A stretch of DNA of 64,000 nucleotides from UBA4416 sp038327195 (GTDB lineage Bacteria > Bacteroidota > Bacteroidia > B-17B0 > Aurantibacillaceae): contig JBBQKU010000015.1 of NCBI GenBank assembly GCA_038327195.1, forward strand, positions 29,695-93,694. The letters are read 5' to 3'. Shown one piece after another: positions 1 to 9,409 of this stretch. The notes under the pieces are model-generated. The model was not told the DNA's origin. It searched no databases and worked only from the letters and a program-made list of their open reading frames with translations. Within the stretch, counting starts at the first letter, position 1. The number at the start of each line of letters is the position of its first letter. Both the position numbers and the translations under genes were made by a program.

Positions 1-1304
1 TGGGCGAATGCACACTGCTTCTGAATGGTCGCCATATCATTAATAAAAAAAATAAAGAGCAACTCATTCTTTTGGCAATGGAGGATATAACCGAAAGGAA
101 AATACTAGCCAATGCAGCAGAAAAAGCAAAAGAAAAAGCCGAAAGCGCCACTTTTGTTGCAGAAAGTGCAATGCACGCAAAACAGCAATTTTTATCAAAT
201 ATGAGCCACGAAATTCGAACACCGATGAATGCAATTATTGGTTTTACAAAAGTGGTTTTAAAAACAGGGTTAACTGAAAAACAAACAGAATATATACAAG
301 CAATTAAAACTAGCGGAGATGCATTAATAGTGCTCATAAACGATATACTTGATTTAGCAAAAGTGGATGCAGGTAAAATGACATTTATGAAAAGTCCTTT
401 TAAAATGAAGTCTTCAATTTCTTCTGTGCTTCAGTTATTTGACTCAAAAATTCAAGAAAAAAATATAGAGTTTGTTAAGGAATATGATAACCAAATTCCA
501 GATATATTATTGGGCGATTCAGTTCGTTTAAATCAAATTATTTTAAATTTAGTAAGTAATGCCGTTAAGTTTACCTCTAAAGGAAAAATTAGTGTAAGTA
601 TAAATTTAATCAGCGAAAATGAAAAGATCGTAACCATTAAGTTTGAAGTTAAGGATTCGGGAATTGGAATACCTGTAAATACAATTGATACCATTTTTGA
701 AAAATTTGAACAAGCTACAAACGCCACTTCGAGTTTATATGGCGGAACAGGTTTGGGACTTGCTATTGTAAAACAATTGGTGGAAGCACAACATGGAACG
801 ATTAGTGTAAAGAGCAAAATAAATGAAGGCGCTACTTTTAGTTTCATATTAGATTTTCATAAAACAAAGAAAGAAATTGAAACTCAACCAAAAGTTTTTA
901 AAACTGATGATGATATAAAAAACATAAAGGTTTTAGTAGTTGAGGATATGCCACTAAATCAATTATTAATGAAAACACTTTTAGACGATTTTGGATTTAA
1001 GTACGACATTGCAAACAATGGGAAAATTGCTATTGAAAAAATGGAAGAAAATGATTACGATATAATTTTAATGGACTTGCAGATGCCTATCATGAATGGC
1101 TTTGAAGCTACAGAATACATAAGAAAAAAAATGAATTCTCAAATTCCAATTATTGCCTTAACGGCAGATGTAACAACAGTTGATGTTGAAAAATGCAAAG
1201 CGTCAGGAATGAACGATTATGTTTCAAAACCAGTTGATGAAACCATTTTATATGATAAAATAGTTGAGCTAATTAAAACATCTTCGCAAATTAAAAAAGT
1301 TTAA
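1..1304 (+). CDS. Hybrid sensor histidine kinase / response regulator, 5' truncated
   Basis: The reading frame is open from base 3, so the gene begins before the window; the TTG at 72 is not its start. The first visible residues (LNGRHIINKK... then ILLAMEDITERK) resemble the end of the PAS domain found in CheB/CheR-PAS kinases. Next come a short coiled linker, a HisKA domain with the phospho-acceptor histidine in SHEIRTPMN, and a HATPase domain with an N box (QIILNLVSNAVKF), DSGIGI and GGTGLGLAI. A C-terminal receiver follows, with the acceptor Asp in ILMDLQMPIMNG and the conserved Lys in YVSKPVDE. It therefore autophosphorylates and passes phosphate to its own receiver in the cytoplasm. The signal it senses lies outside the window. 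Confidence 0.93.
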   Translation, partial: GECTLLLNGRHIINKKNKEQLILLAMEDITERKILANAAEKAKEKAESATFVAESAMHAKQQFLSNMSHEIRTPMNAIIGFTKVVLKTGLTEKQTEYIQAIKTSGDALIVLINDILDLAKVDAGKMTFMKSPFKMKSSISSVLQLFDSKIQEKNIEFVKEYDNQIPDILLGDSVRLNQIILNLVSNAVKFTSKGKISVSINLISENEKIVTIKFEVKDSGIGIPVNTIDTIFEKFEQATNATSSLYGGTGLGLAIVKQLVEAQHGTISVKSKINEGATFSFILDFHKTKKEIETQPKVFKTDDDIKNIKVLVVEDMPLNQLLMKTLLDDFGFKYDIANNGKIAIEKMEENDYDIILMDLQMPIMNGFEATEYIRKKMNSQIPIIALTADVTTVDVEKCKASGMNDYVSKPVDETILYDKIVELIKTSSQIKKV

Positions 1305-1457
1305 ATCTAGAAACAAAATAACTGAATTTATTTAATTCATTTACAAATCCATTCCATACGAATTGATTTCTATTTGGTTGTTATTGTGTTTACCAAAGTA
1401 TCAAAAAAAATACTATGGCATTAGTGCAATAAGTGAATCTTATAACATATCACTAAT

Positions 1458-1496
1458 TTTTTGTAATGTTTTTTTTAAAAATAGCCTCAACTTTGC
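1458..1496 (+). promoter_or_regulatory. Possible Bacteroidota-type promoter
   Basis: CAACTTTG at 1488-1495 resembles the -7 consensus TAnnTTTG, and TTG at 1461-1463 could be the -33 element. The spacing of about 24 bases is slightly long. It lies 44 bases before the start of the 1540 gene. This is assigned by motif only. Confidence 0.3.
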
Positions 1497-1539
1497 TAAA
1501 TACTTAAAACTCATTTACAATTTTTAAAATAAACATTTT

Positions 1540-1881
1540 ATGTCAAATCCTAATGAAATTAGCCCGAAACTAAGGGCATCAGTCGTAATCAAAAATCTGC
1601 ATTTGGCTTTAGAAAAAAATAAAGAATTTACTTTTTTAGAAATAGATCAAATTGCAACTAATATTTTGGCTCAACTTCCAAATAATTATACGATTGAAGA
1701 GGTTAAAAAATATGAAAAAGATTATTTAATAGCATTAGAAGATGTTAAAAAAGAATTCTCACAAAAGAAAAACTTATGGGATAATTTTCTAGATATACTA
1801 GCAGGTGGCACTCATCAAAGTGTTGAAGAAAGAGTTATGTTGAATAGATGGATTGAAGGAGAAAAAGGAGATCTAGAATAA
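1540..1881 (+). CDS. Hypothetical protein, 113 aa
   Basis: I do not recognise this protein. It is small, charged and predicted mainly helical, with no signal peptide or membrane segment, so it is probably cytoplasmic. Residues 20-80 are rich in Lys, Glu and Leu in a heptad-like pattern (FLEIDQIATNILAQL, then VKKYEKDYLIALEDVKKEF), which may form a helical hairpin. The ATG is preceded by an A-rich leader and a candidate promoter, which supports a real gene. It is transcribed alone between a sensor kinase and a gene-poor region, and nothing nearby suggests its role. Confidence 0.6.
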   Translation: MSNPNEISPKLRASVVIKNLHLALEKNKEFTFLEIDQIATNILAQLPNNYTIEEVKKYEKDYLIALEDVKKEFSQKKNLWDNFLDILAGGTHQSVEERVMLNRWIEGEKGDLE

Positions 1882-2298
1882 ATTATTTAAGCCATAATTA
1901 ATATTAAAAACTTTTTCTGTGTGTGCTTGCAATTAATTTGTAAGCTAAAGTTGGAAATTTTATAGAATTCCGATTGAAAGATTTGCATCAATACATTTTT
2001 TCCATTTCATTTGTATCGTTTCCATTATCTATTAAATTTTGTGAATTAGTAAAATAACACATAAAATATATGTCTTCATTCACTTTTTGAAATACGACAA
2101 TATAACTATTATAACCATTGATAGATGGGTAAATAAATGCGAAAATAAAAAACGAAGTATAGCGCTTGTCCAATTTACTTCCGCGACTTGGCTAAACGAA
2201 AAAAATAAAACGGGCATTTTAAAAAATAAAATGTAAGCCGCAATAATTTTATTGTATTACTATCAATAGTAGTTATTTTAATTGTTGCGATTATGAGG
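1882..2298. other. Gene-poor stretch with a possible coding remnant
   Basis: No convincing gene is present. On the minus strand, 1988-2200 is open (PSRGSKLDKRYTSFFIFAFI and onward, ending NEMEKMY) but has only a TTG start and no promoter. It reads like the C-terminal end of a lost secreted protein. The rest is AT-rich without recognisable features. Confidence 0.3.
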
Positions 2299-3570
2299 TT
2301 AGTCTTTTTTTAGAGGTCTTATTATTAATCGCAATGTAGGGTTGTTGGAAATAAAAGCCCAAAACCAGTTAAATGCCAATTTTATTTTATTTCTAAAACT
2401 TGCAATCGGCATAATGTGAATGAACAACCATATTAGCCACGCAAAATAACCTTTGAACGAAAACTTAGGTAAATCGGCTACGGCTTTGTATTTAGATATG
2501 ATAGCCATACTTCCTCTATCATTATACTTAAATTCTTTTAAAAGTTTTGCATCAACAATATTTGGTAAATTTTCGGCTAACAATTTACCTTGTTGAATTG
2601 CCACCTGAGCCAATTGAGGGTGGCCATTCGGATAATTAGGATCACTTGTTTGATAAGATATATCTCCAATGGCAAATATATTTTTTGTATTTATTACTTT
2701 GTTGTAAGGATCTACTAAAACTCTTTTGCCTTTCCCTATACTTTCCAAAGGCAAACCAATAATTTCTATACCAGTTACACCAGATGTCCATATTAAGGTA
2801 TTGGTAAAAATAGATTCACCATTGCTTAATAAAACTTTTCCTTCTAGGTAATCTTTTACACCAACATTTAATTTTATATTGACTCCTAAATTGGTTAATA
2901 CTTTTTCGGCTTCTTGTTGCGCTGTTTTACTCATTGGACCAAGCAATACATTAGCGGCATCAATTAAATAAATATGACCTTTTAAATTCTTAATTTCAGG
3001 ATATTCTTTTTCTGAAATATAATTTTCCATCTCCGCAAGCACTCCTGCTATCTCTACTCCAGTAGGACCACCACCAGCGATAACAATATTTAAATGCTTT
3101 TCTCTTTCTAATATTATACTTTCACGAACAGCAGTTTCCATATTAATTAATAAATGATTGCGAAGGTTGAGCGCATCATTTATAGTTTTCATTGGTAAGG
3201 CTTTTTGTTTTACATTTTCCATTCCAAAATAATTAGGCTCCGTGCCAATCGCTAATACTAAATAATCATAGATTATTTTTCCTGTGTTCGTTTCAATGTT
3301 GTTATTTTCTGTATTAATTCGAATGAGAGATCCTAAATGAAAGCGAATGTTTTCTTTTTGCTGAAACATTCTCCTAAAAGGATAGCTGATATTTGATGGT
3401 TCAATAAAAGCAGTAGCTACCTGATACAACAGTGGTGGAAAAAAGTGATAATTATTAGTATCAACTAGCACCACATTAAAATTTTTATTCTTTGCTATAC
3501 TCTTAATAAAATTAATGCCCGCGAAACCTCCGCCAACCACTACAACTGTTTTTTTAATATTTGTTTCCAA
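2299..3570 (-). CDS. ndh: Type II NADH:quinone oxidoreductase (NDH-2)
   Basis: A single-subunit, non-pumping flavoenzyme that oxidises NADH and reduces membrane quinone. The FAD-binding motif VVGGGFAG is at residues 11-18, the second NADH-binding glycine motif (IAGGGPTGVEIAG) lies near residue 165, and the FAD-contacting FAIGDIS lies near residue 300. QLAQVAIQQGKLLAENL just after is the conserved quinone-site region. The C-terminus (YFAWLIWLFIHI and following) is the hydrophobic membrane-anchoring part. At 423 aa it has the usual family length. It is transcribed alone. The same window carries a full NDH-1 operon, so this cell has both coupled and uncoupled NADH oxidation. Confidence 0.93.
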   Translation of the reverse strand: METNIKKTVVVVGGGFAGINFIKSIAKNKNFNVVLVDTNNYHFFPPLLYQVATAFIEPSNISYPFRRMFQQKENIRFHLGSLIRINTENNNIETNTGKIIYDYLVLAIGTEPNYFGMENVKQKALPMKTINDALNLRNHLLINMETAVRESIILEREKHLNIVIAGGGPTGVEIAGVLAEMENYISEKEYPEIKNLKGHIYLIDAANVLLGPMSKTAQQEAEKVLTNLGVNIKLNVGVKDYLEGKVLLSNGESIFTNTLIWTSGVTGIEIIGLPLESIGKGKRVLVDPYNKVINTKNIFAIGDISYQTSDPNYPNGHPQLAQVAIQQGKLLAENLPNIVDAKLLKEFKYNDRGSMAIISKYKAVADLPKFSFKGYFAWLIWLFIHIMPIASFRNKIKLAFNWFWAFISNNPTLRLIIRPLKKD

Positions 3571-4417
3571 TTCGAATTATTTTTATTTTCTGTTCTTAAA
3601 AGGTTTCACTATCTATTTCGTTAAACAATTTTAAATTTTTATTTATAGGTCCAAAAATAATTTTATGAAACCTTTTTTAATACTAAAATAAGATTAATTG
3701 ACATTCTATAGCTTTTAGCAATTAGCTTAGTTGTTTCTATTCCGAAAATTTCCCCATCTCAGATTACCTATTTTCAGGTGCTGTAACAATTTATGCAGTT
3801 GTTATTAAAGTTTATCCGCTTCCAATTATACCATCTTCCACAACTATTATTTTTTTTCAAACATGCCAAACAATACGTGATGTTATTACTGCAATTCTAC
3901 CAATAACTATAACCGCGTTGGTTTCAAAATCTTCTCTTAATAAACTGTATATATAACTTATTAAAGTAGTGTCAATCCAACAACTTATATTGGTGTATGA
4001 AGCTAAATTACAGTTTTTTAGAAATAAATTTGCTCATTGTGTTAATTTTATAAATAATTTGTTTAGCGGGACTTACTATCACTTTTCCTAAACGTCCTAC
4101 AAGCTCGCCTACCATTTCGTTGGTTACGATAAGAAGGTGGGAAAATTACCGTATTCTTGATACCCGTTACGCCAACCTGACATAGTGTGATGCTTTATCG
4201 ATTGCCAATTCCAACTTTAAAAAAACTAGATTTTCAATTCAGCTTAACTCATTTTTTTTATAAACCTTATTTATACATAAAAAAATTAGTTTAAAGTATC
4301 GCCCTACTAAACAAATTAAATATTAATATCTACAAAGATGAGATTGCTAGTTTTAAATACATTATATATTATAATAAAAAATTTACATAACTCACACATT
4401 ATTATTAGAATAAAAAT
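3571..4417. other. 847-base stretch without an intact gene
   Basis: No open frame of useful length exists on either strand. On the minus strand around 3840-3870 a short stretch reads KKIIVVEDGII, like the first beta strand of a response-regulator receiver, but stops follow at once. Around 4070-4240 the base composition is less AT-rich than the flanks, hinting at decayed coding DNA. I could not identify the source. Confidence 0.4.
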
Positions 4418-5287
4418 CTACTTTCTCAATTCCATTTTCCCACTCTTAGTAATATCAAGTGAAAAATATTTTTGTTGAGGGTTTGTAGATTTTACTGTAG
4501 CTTTTAATGTTAAAGAATAATCGTATTTATCTCTATTAATGATGACATCAAAGACTGTTTTGCCAATATTTTTTGTATGAATTGTGATAGGAATTGTGAT
4601 ATAAGTTACCCCTTTGGGTTTAATTTTAGTGGGATTTTTATAATTTCCTTTTAATTTTCCGCGATTTGAAATGTTTAATGAATAATTTACATCTTCCATT
4701 AATAAAGTGATATTAGTATGATTAATGATTTTTATTTTAACATCAGCTAAAATGGATTTTGCTCGTATTTTTTTCCATTTTATATCTTCAATTTTTATTT
4801 CAGGAGGCTCAGGTATTTTTATTTTTCCTGATTTATTAATAGGCATTTCTGATTTCCAAAAACTAGTAGAATATTGTAATGATACATTAATAGAATAGTT
4901 AGCGCTATCTTCTGTTTTACGTTGAGATTTTATTTCTTTTAAAATAATAGCGTATGGAATTTTAAGATCCAAATCAATTGAATCATTTCCATAACCTGGA
5001 AGAACTATGCCTAAAAATTTCTGGCTTTGCATATAGGTTTTATTAAATAGACTTACTTGATATTTAATAGTATCAATATTAATTTTAAGAAATGTTTTGT
5101 TTTTTATTATTAACCTTGTATTAATAAACGAGGTATCATTTATTATTTTAATATGTATTTCACCTGCCTGTATTACTTCTGGAATAATATGTTCAATTAT
5201 TTTTTTACGAAATATAAAAACCAATGCACCTGTGAAAATTAACAATGTAAATAAAATGATGCTGATTTTTTTAATTTTACTTTTCAT
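4418..5287 (-). CDS. LEA type 2 (WHy)-like membrane-anchored protein
   Basis: The protein is 289 aa with an N-terminal membrane anchor (IILFTLLIFTGALVFIF, residues 10-26). Two similar beta-rich domains follow, about residues 45-150 and 165-285. Each carries the pattern of LEA-2/WHy domains: a beta strand, then N-x-T, then strands spaced by hydrophobic alternation (IIKNKTFLKINIDTIKYQVSL and IINHTNITLLMEDVNYSLNI are the equivalent segments). Such proteins are exported and stay anchored; their function is not well defined and the domain is linked to lipid or stress contexts. It lies directly downstream of the MlaE-MlaD remnant (6-base gap), so it was probably the last gene of a Mla/MCE-type operon. 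Confidence 0.65.
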   Translation of the reverse strand: MKSKIKKISIILFTLLIFTGALVFIFRKKIIEHIIPEVIQAGEIHIKIINDTSFINTRLIIKNKTFLKINIDTIKYQVSLFNKTYMQSQKFLGIVLPGYGNDSIDLDLKIPYAIILKEIKSQRKTEDSANYSINVSLQYSTSFWKSEMPINKSGKIKIPEPPEIKIEDIKWKKIRAKSILADVKIKIINHTNITLLMEDVNYSLNISNRGKLKGNYKNPTKIKPKGVTYITIPITIHTKNIGKTVFDVIINRDKYDYSLTLKATVKSTNPQQKYFSLDITKSGKMELRK

Positions 5288-5293
5288 TTTTAT

Positions 5294-5686
5294 TTAGTTT
5301 GTTTTTAAGTACTTAAAGCATTTTTCGTTTGCAAGAGCATCATTTTGTTCAACCGCAAGAGTTAATTCTGAACCTACATAGATAATTAAAGTTTTAATTC
5401 CGATTAAACCATCAGTACTGATTTTTACTTTGGTATCTTTACGAATATATTGTTTTGACTCTCTATTAATATTCATAATGACTTTGGCTTGGTTTTTTTC
5501 ATAAATTTCTGATCTTTCTGCAGTTCCAATTTCGCAACACTGATTAATCGTTTCATTAAAATGAAATGGTGGATGAAACAGTAATTTAAAAAAACGAATT
5601 ACAAACTTATAAGCTTTATAAACACCAATAAAATAATTATCTATGGATTTTGAAAAAATGTTTTTTGGTGGTAAAGAAGTTATCAC
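5294..5686 (-). pseudogene. MlaE-MlaD fusion fragment left by an internal deletion
   Basis: The 130-codon frame joins pieces of two proteins of the same lipid-transport system. Residues about 10-54 (SKSIDNYFIGVYKAYKFVIR, then HFNETINQCCEIG) look like the N-terminus of the MlaE-family ABC permease. Residues about 60-120 (KVIMNINRESKQYIRKDTK and TDGLIGIKTLIIYVGSE) match the middle of the MCE domain of MlaD-type proteins. The permease body, the ATPase and the MlaD membrane anchor that normally lie between them are missing, with the junction near 5510-5525. The only available start is GTG at 5686. The product is unlikely to work as a transporter. The Mla assignments come from remembered family patterns. 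Confidence 0.7.
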
Positions 5687-5877
5687 AATTTTAATGTAAA
5701 TGACAAAGATGAATAGCTTTTACCATTTAGATTTACATAGATATATTAAAACCTTACATATTTCACGTATATCCGAAACGTGTAACTATTAGACTAAATT
5801 ATGTAACAATTAAACTTAAAATAAATACAATTTTGTTTATTAAAAAAGTAGTTTCTATATAAATAATTGAATTGTTA

Positions 5878-7734
5878 ATGCACCACGAATATCTTTCTAC
5901 ATGTAAATGGAAAAGATTTATTTTAGTTTTAATAGTTTTTTTTTGTACAAATTGTTATTCTCAAAATAATGATACTATACAAACTAATGATTCATTACGC
6001 TTATATAAAAAAATAAAAAAAGCAGCCTTTAAACATGGTTTTACACGTTGGGTTTACAATGCTGTATTTATTGATCCTCAACCAATAGAATATCCTACTG
6101 CACCAACACTTAAAGTTGTAAAACAAATCAACCCTTACATAAAATATGATAAAAAAATAATAAGGCATGTTATAATAACAGTTTTGGATCCTTTTGGCCA
6201 TAATATAAATGATACTATAGCTGGAAAAATTGATAAACTAAGAACTGCAGCAAATAAATTACATATTAAAACACGACATTGGGTTATCCGAAACCGATTA
6301 TTGTTTAAAGAAAATGATTCAATTAATCCACTTAAATTAAGCGAAAGCGAGCGAATAATGCGTACTGCAATTTTCGTAAACGATGCAAGAATTTTTATAA
6401 CTAAAACCAATAGTAAAGATAGTGTGGATGTAAATGTAATTGTAATGGATAGATGGACTGTAATTGTACCTGCGGAGTTAACAACAGAATCATCGGGAAA
6501 TGCTACATTTATTAATGATAATTTATTTGGTTGGGGACAGCAATTTAAACAATACATTAGTTACAGTAAATCAAATTTGTTAAATTATAAGGGCTTATAT
6601 AATATAGATAACGTAAGTGACAGATTTATTGTAAGTAGAATTAATTACGAAATAAATAAAGATTATAAACAAGTAAGTTTAAATGTAGATCAACCCTTTT
6701 ATTCACCTTTAGCAAAGTATGCCTGGTCTACTAGTTTTAATAATATTTGGTCAAAAACTATATTTACTGATTCGATTGATAGTATACAACGCTATGTTAA
6801 ATTAGCTAATTTTAGTTACGATGTATGGTTAGGTAGAACTCTAAAATTAAATAAGGATATTACTATATTTAACCAGAGTACAAATATTTTGGTGGGAGTA
6901 AGACATTACAAAAATATATTTTTAGATAGGCCAAGTTTTAATATAGATACAAAAAAAACGAATAGTAATAATACTGCATTCCTTGGGAATTTAGGATTTG
7001 CAGTACAACAATATTATAAAGATCAATACATTTATCGGTTTGGGGCTAACGAGGATGTGCCAGAAGGATTAATTGCACAATTCGTTTATGGATTTATAAA
7101 ACCTGAATTTTTTAAAGTTAGGTATTATATTGGCGCTGAAGTAGCTCGAGCAAAGCATTTTAAATTTGGATACATTACAAGCACAGTTTCTGTAGGATTA
7201 TTTTTCAATAAAAATATAACTAATGACATTACTACAAATTATAAACTCTATTATTTTAGTAACCTTTACAAAAAAGAAAGATGGATATTTAGACAATTCT
7301 TAAATTATAATTGGGTGTATGGAACACATAAAATTAATAACGAATCAATTGCTTTAAATAATAGTGAATTATACGGATTTAATAATCAGTCATTGCAAGG
7401 TAAAACAAAAATGATTCTAAATTCTGAAACAGTTGCTTATTTACCTTATACACTTATTGGATTTAGATTTGCTCCTGTAGTGCAAATTGGTATTGGATTG
7501 CTTGGCGATGTTACAACTAAAATTTATAAAAGTAGATTGTATCAAGGCTACTCAATTGGGCTAATGCTAAGAAATGAAAATTTATTAAATAGTACTTTTC
7601 AGTTTTCAGTTGGCATGTATCCTTTTTTTCCTGATGGAGGAAATTTTCAATTTATTTATAATCCGGTAACAAGTTTTACGTTGCGTGTAAGAGCTTTTAC
7701 GGTTTCACGACCTGAATTTGTAAGTTATTATTAA
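5878..7734 (+). CDS. POTRA-containing outer-membrane beta-barrel protein
   Basis: I place the start at ATG 5878 rather than TTG 5872; this gives a signal peptide (RFILVLIVFFCTNCYSQ). The soluble part has POTRA-like features shared by BamA/TamA relatives in Bacteroidota: IRHVIITVLDPFG, an 'N-LH-T' segment (AANKLHIKTRHWVIRNRLLF), ESERIMRTAIFVNDA and DVNVIVMDRWTV. The rest, from about residue 200, alternates in the manner of a transmembrane barrel and ends in aromatic residues (FVSYY), as outer-membrane proteins do. It probably inserts or exports something at the outer membrane; the substrate is not known. It is transcribed alone, opposite to the Mla remnant. Confidence 0.75.
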   Translation: MHHEYLSTCKWKRFILVLIVFFCTNCYSQNNDTIQTNDSLRLYKKIKKAAFKHGFTRWVYNAVFIDPQPIEYPTAPTLKVVKQINPYIKYDKKIIRHVIITVLDPFGHNINDTIAGKIDKLRTAANKLHIKTRHWVIRNRLLFKENDSINPLKLSESERIMRTAIFVNDARIFITKTNSKDSVDVNVIVMDRWTVIVPAELTTESSGNATFINDNLFGWGQQFKQYISYSKSNLLNYKGLYNIDNVSDRFIVSRINYEINKDYKQVSLNVDQPFYSPLAKYAWSTSFNNIWSKTIFTDSIDSIQRYVKLANFSYDVWLGRTLKLNKDITIFNQSTNILVGVRHYKNIFLDRPSFNIDTKKTNSNNTAFLGNLGFAVQQYYKDQYIYRFGANEDVPEGLIAQFVYGFIKPEFFKVRYYIGAEVARAKHFKFGYITSTVSVGLFFNKNITNDITTNYKLYYFSNLYKKERWIFRQFLNYNWVYGTHKINNESIALNNSELYGFNNQSLQGKTKMILNSETVAYLPYTLIGFRFAPVVQIGIGLLGDVTTKIYKSRLYQGYSIGLMLRNENLLNSTFQFSVGMYPFFPDGGNFQFIYNPVTSFTLRVRAFTVSRPEFVSYY

Positions 7735-7836
7735 ACTAATGTTTGGTAATTCTATAATAAAATTTAGCTGTTAACTTAGTTGGTTTTCACTGATAAAAAT
7801 CAATCTTATTCGTTACAATTATCTATCTAAGATTGT

Positions 7837-8940
7837 TCAAGAACTTCTGTTTTTTTTAGATGGTTTAATATTAAAAATTGTAATGGCTGGCATACTATCG
7901 CCAACTAAAAAGCCCAATGGTTTTAATGATTCAATACGATCAAAAATTACTTTGAAAATTGCAGTTATTGGTAATGACAAAAACATTCCGGCAACTCCCC
8001 ATAAAGCACCACCAATTAAAACCGCAACGATAGAGGCAAGCGCATTAATTTTAACTTTAGAGGCTACAATTTTTGGTACAATAAAATTATTATCAATTAA
8101 TTGCACTACCAAATAACCAATTAGTACATATAAGCTATAGATAGGTTCTTTTGTTGCTATGGCTAATAACATAGGGATTGCGATAGCAATTATACCACCT
8201 ATATAAGGAATAAGATTGAGTAAAGCTCCAATGATACCAATAAGTAAAGCATAATCAATGCCAAGCATCAAAAGTACGGCTGTGTTTAAAGCTGTAACAA
8301 TACCTGCTTCAATGAGTAACCCAACTAAATAATTTTGAATAAGTAATTTGGTTTCGGTTAATACTTCTTTTACAGTTCCATTTTTGCTTTCTGAGAATAT
8401 TTTATTTATAAAATCCAGTAAAAGTGGTTTATAAAACAAGAACAGAAAAATATAAACAGGAATAAGAAGTACAAGCATTAATACGCCACTAATTGAAGTT
8501 AGGGTTTGGCCAATAACTGCAGTAGAATTAGTCATTCCTTCTTTTTTTTGTGTTTCAATCCATCTTTTAATTTTAGCAGTGCTAATATTAAAATTTTGAG
8601 AAATCCATAAAACTGAATCGTTAAACATTGTATTAAATTTTTGCTTAAGCTCCGGAAGCGCATCACTAAACATTGCCATTTGAGATCCAATAAAATAGAG
8701 CAAACCTAAAGTAAATATCGTAGCAAATAAAACTGATAAACTAATTGCAATAACTCGATTACATCGTTTACGAATTAGAAAATTTACAAAAGGATTTAAT
8801 AGTATAGCAATGATAAGTGAGAATAAAAGAGGTACAATAATTTCTTGCCCCACATACATAATATAAGTTAACCCAATTAATCCTATAGTAATTTGAGCGA
8901 GTTTAAGATAAAACGGAATGGATGAATTGTTATCAATCAT
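7837..8940 (-). CDS. AI-2E family transporter (PerM/TqsA-like)
   Basis: An inner-membrane protein of 367 aa with about eight hydrophobic segments: a pair near residues 12-60, a TM around 65-85, a soluble stretch at about 85-150, then TMs through residue 340. The C-terminal half carries the typical sequences of the family: LIGIIGALLNLIPYIGG, NFIVPKIVASKVKINALA and FLSLPITAIFKVIFDRI. Family members export autoinducer-2 or act as ion/proton antiporters; the substrate cannot be read from sequence. Stand-alone gene on the minus strand. Confidence 0.88.
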   Translation of the reverse strand: MIDNNSSIPFYLKLAQITIGLIGLTYIMYVGQEIIVPLLFSLIIAILLNPFVNFLIRKRCNRVIAISLSVLFATIFTLGLLYFIGSQMAMFSDALPELKQKFNTMFNDSVLWISQNFNISTAKIKRWIETQKKEGMTNSTAVIGQTLTSISGVLMLVLLIPVYIFLFLFYKPLLLDFINKIFSESKNGTVKEVLTETKLLIQNYLVGLLIEAGIVTALNTAVLLMLGIDYALLIGIIGALLNLIPYIGGIIAIAIPMLLAIATKEPIYSLYVLIGYLVVQLIDNNFIVPKIVASKVKINALASIVAVLIGGALWGVAGMFLSLPITAIFKVIFDRIESLKPLGFLVGDSMPAITIFNIKPSKKNRSS

Positions 8941-9409
8941 AATTTATTTTTTTAATTGCAATGTTGAAGTAGGTATTTATTTATTGTTATAATTGGAATA
9001 TATCATAGTGAATTCTTTATAAAAAAATACCGTATTAACTTAACAGTTAATAAAATTAAATTTAACAAAGGGAAAATAGGGATATATGAAAACAATTAAA
9101 CCTTCACTCAATGAATTTAAATTATGCCAATTTTTAGAAGTAATTTTAAGTAGAATACCTACTTTATTGAGTTTAATCATATGCATTAGAGTTACAAAGA
9201 TGACAAACTACAAATAGTTTTTGTTACATATTTCTTCAAATTTGTTACATAATTAACTTATTAATCTAAATTATGAATATAAAAAACCTCATTACTATTT
9301 TCTTCTAAACCCTCATAATCTATATCTTGGAGCTTCTGCATAGTTCTCATTAAGCGTATGATTAAGACTTTCAAAAACCAATGATACTTTATTTAAAAAA
9401 AATACCTTT
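8941..9409. other. 469-base intergenic region
   Basis: No gene is seen. TTTGTTACATA or a close variant occurs twice about 20 bases apart (near 9222 and 9242). The rest is AT-rich. Confidence 0.5.

Noticed and set aside
533..847. Minus-strand open frame opposite the sensor kinase
   Set aside because: It lies wholly within the kinase and ATPase domain coding sequence and its translation has no independent features.
1988..2173. Minus-strand 61-codon frame
   Set aside because: TTG start only, no promoter, no upstream context. Kept only as a possible remnant under the gap entry.
3838..3870. Minus-strand peptide resembling a response-regulator start
   Set aside because: Stops occur immediately on both sides, so there is not enough sequence to call a pseudogene.
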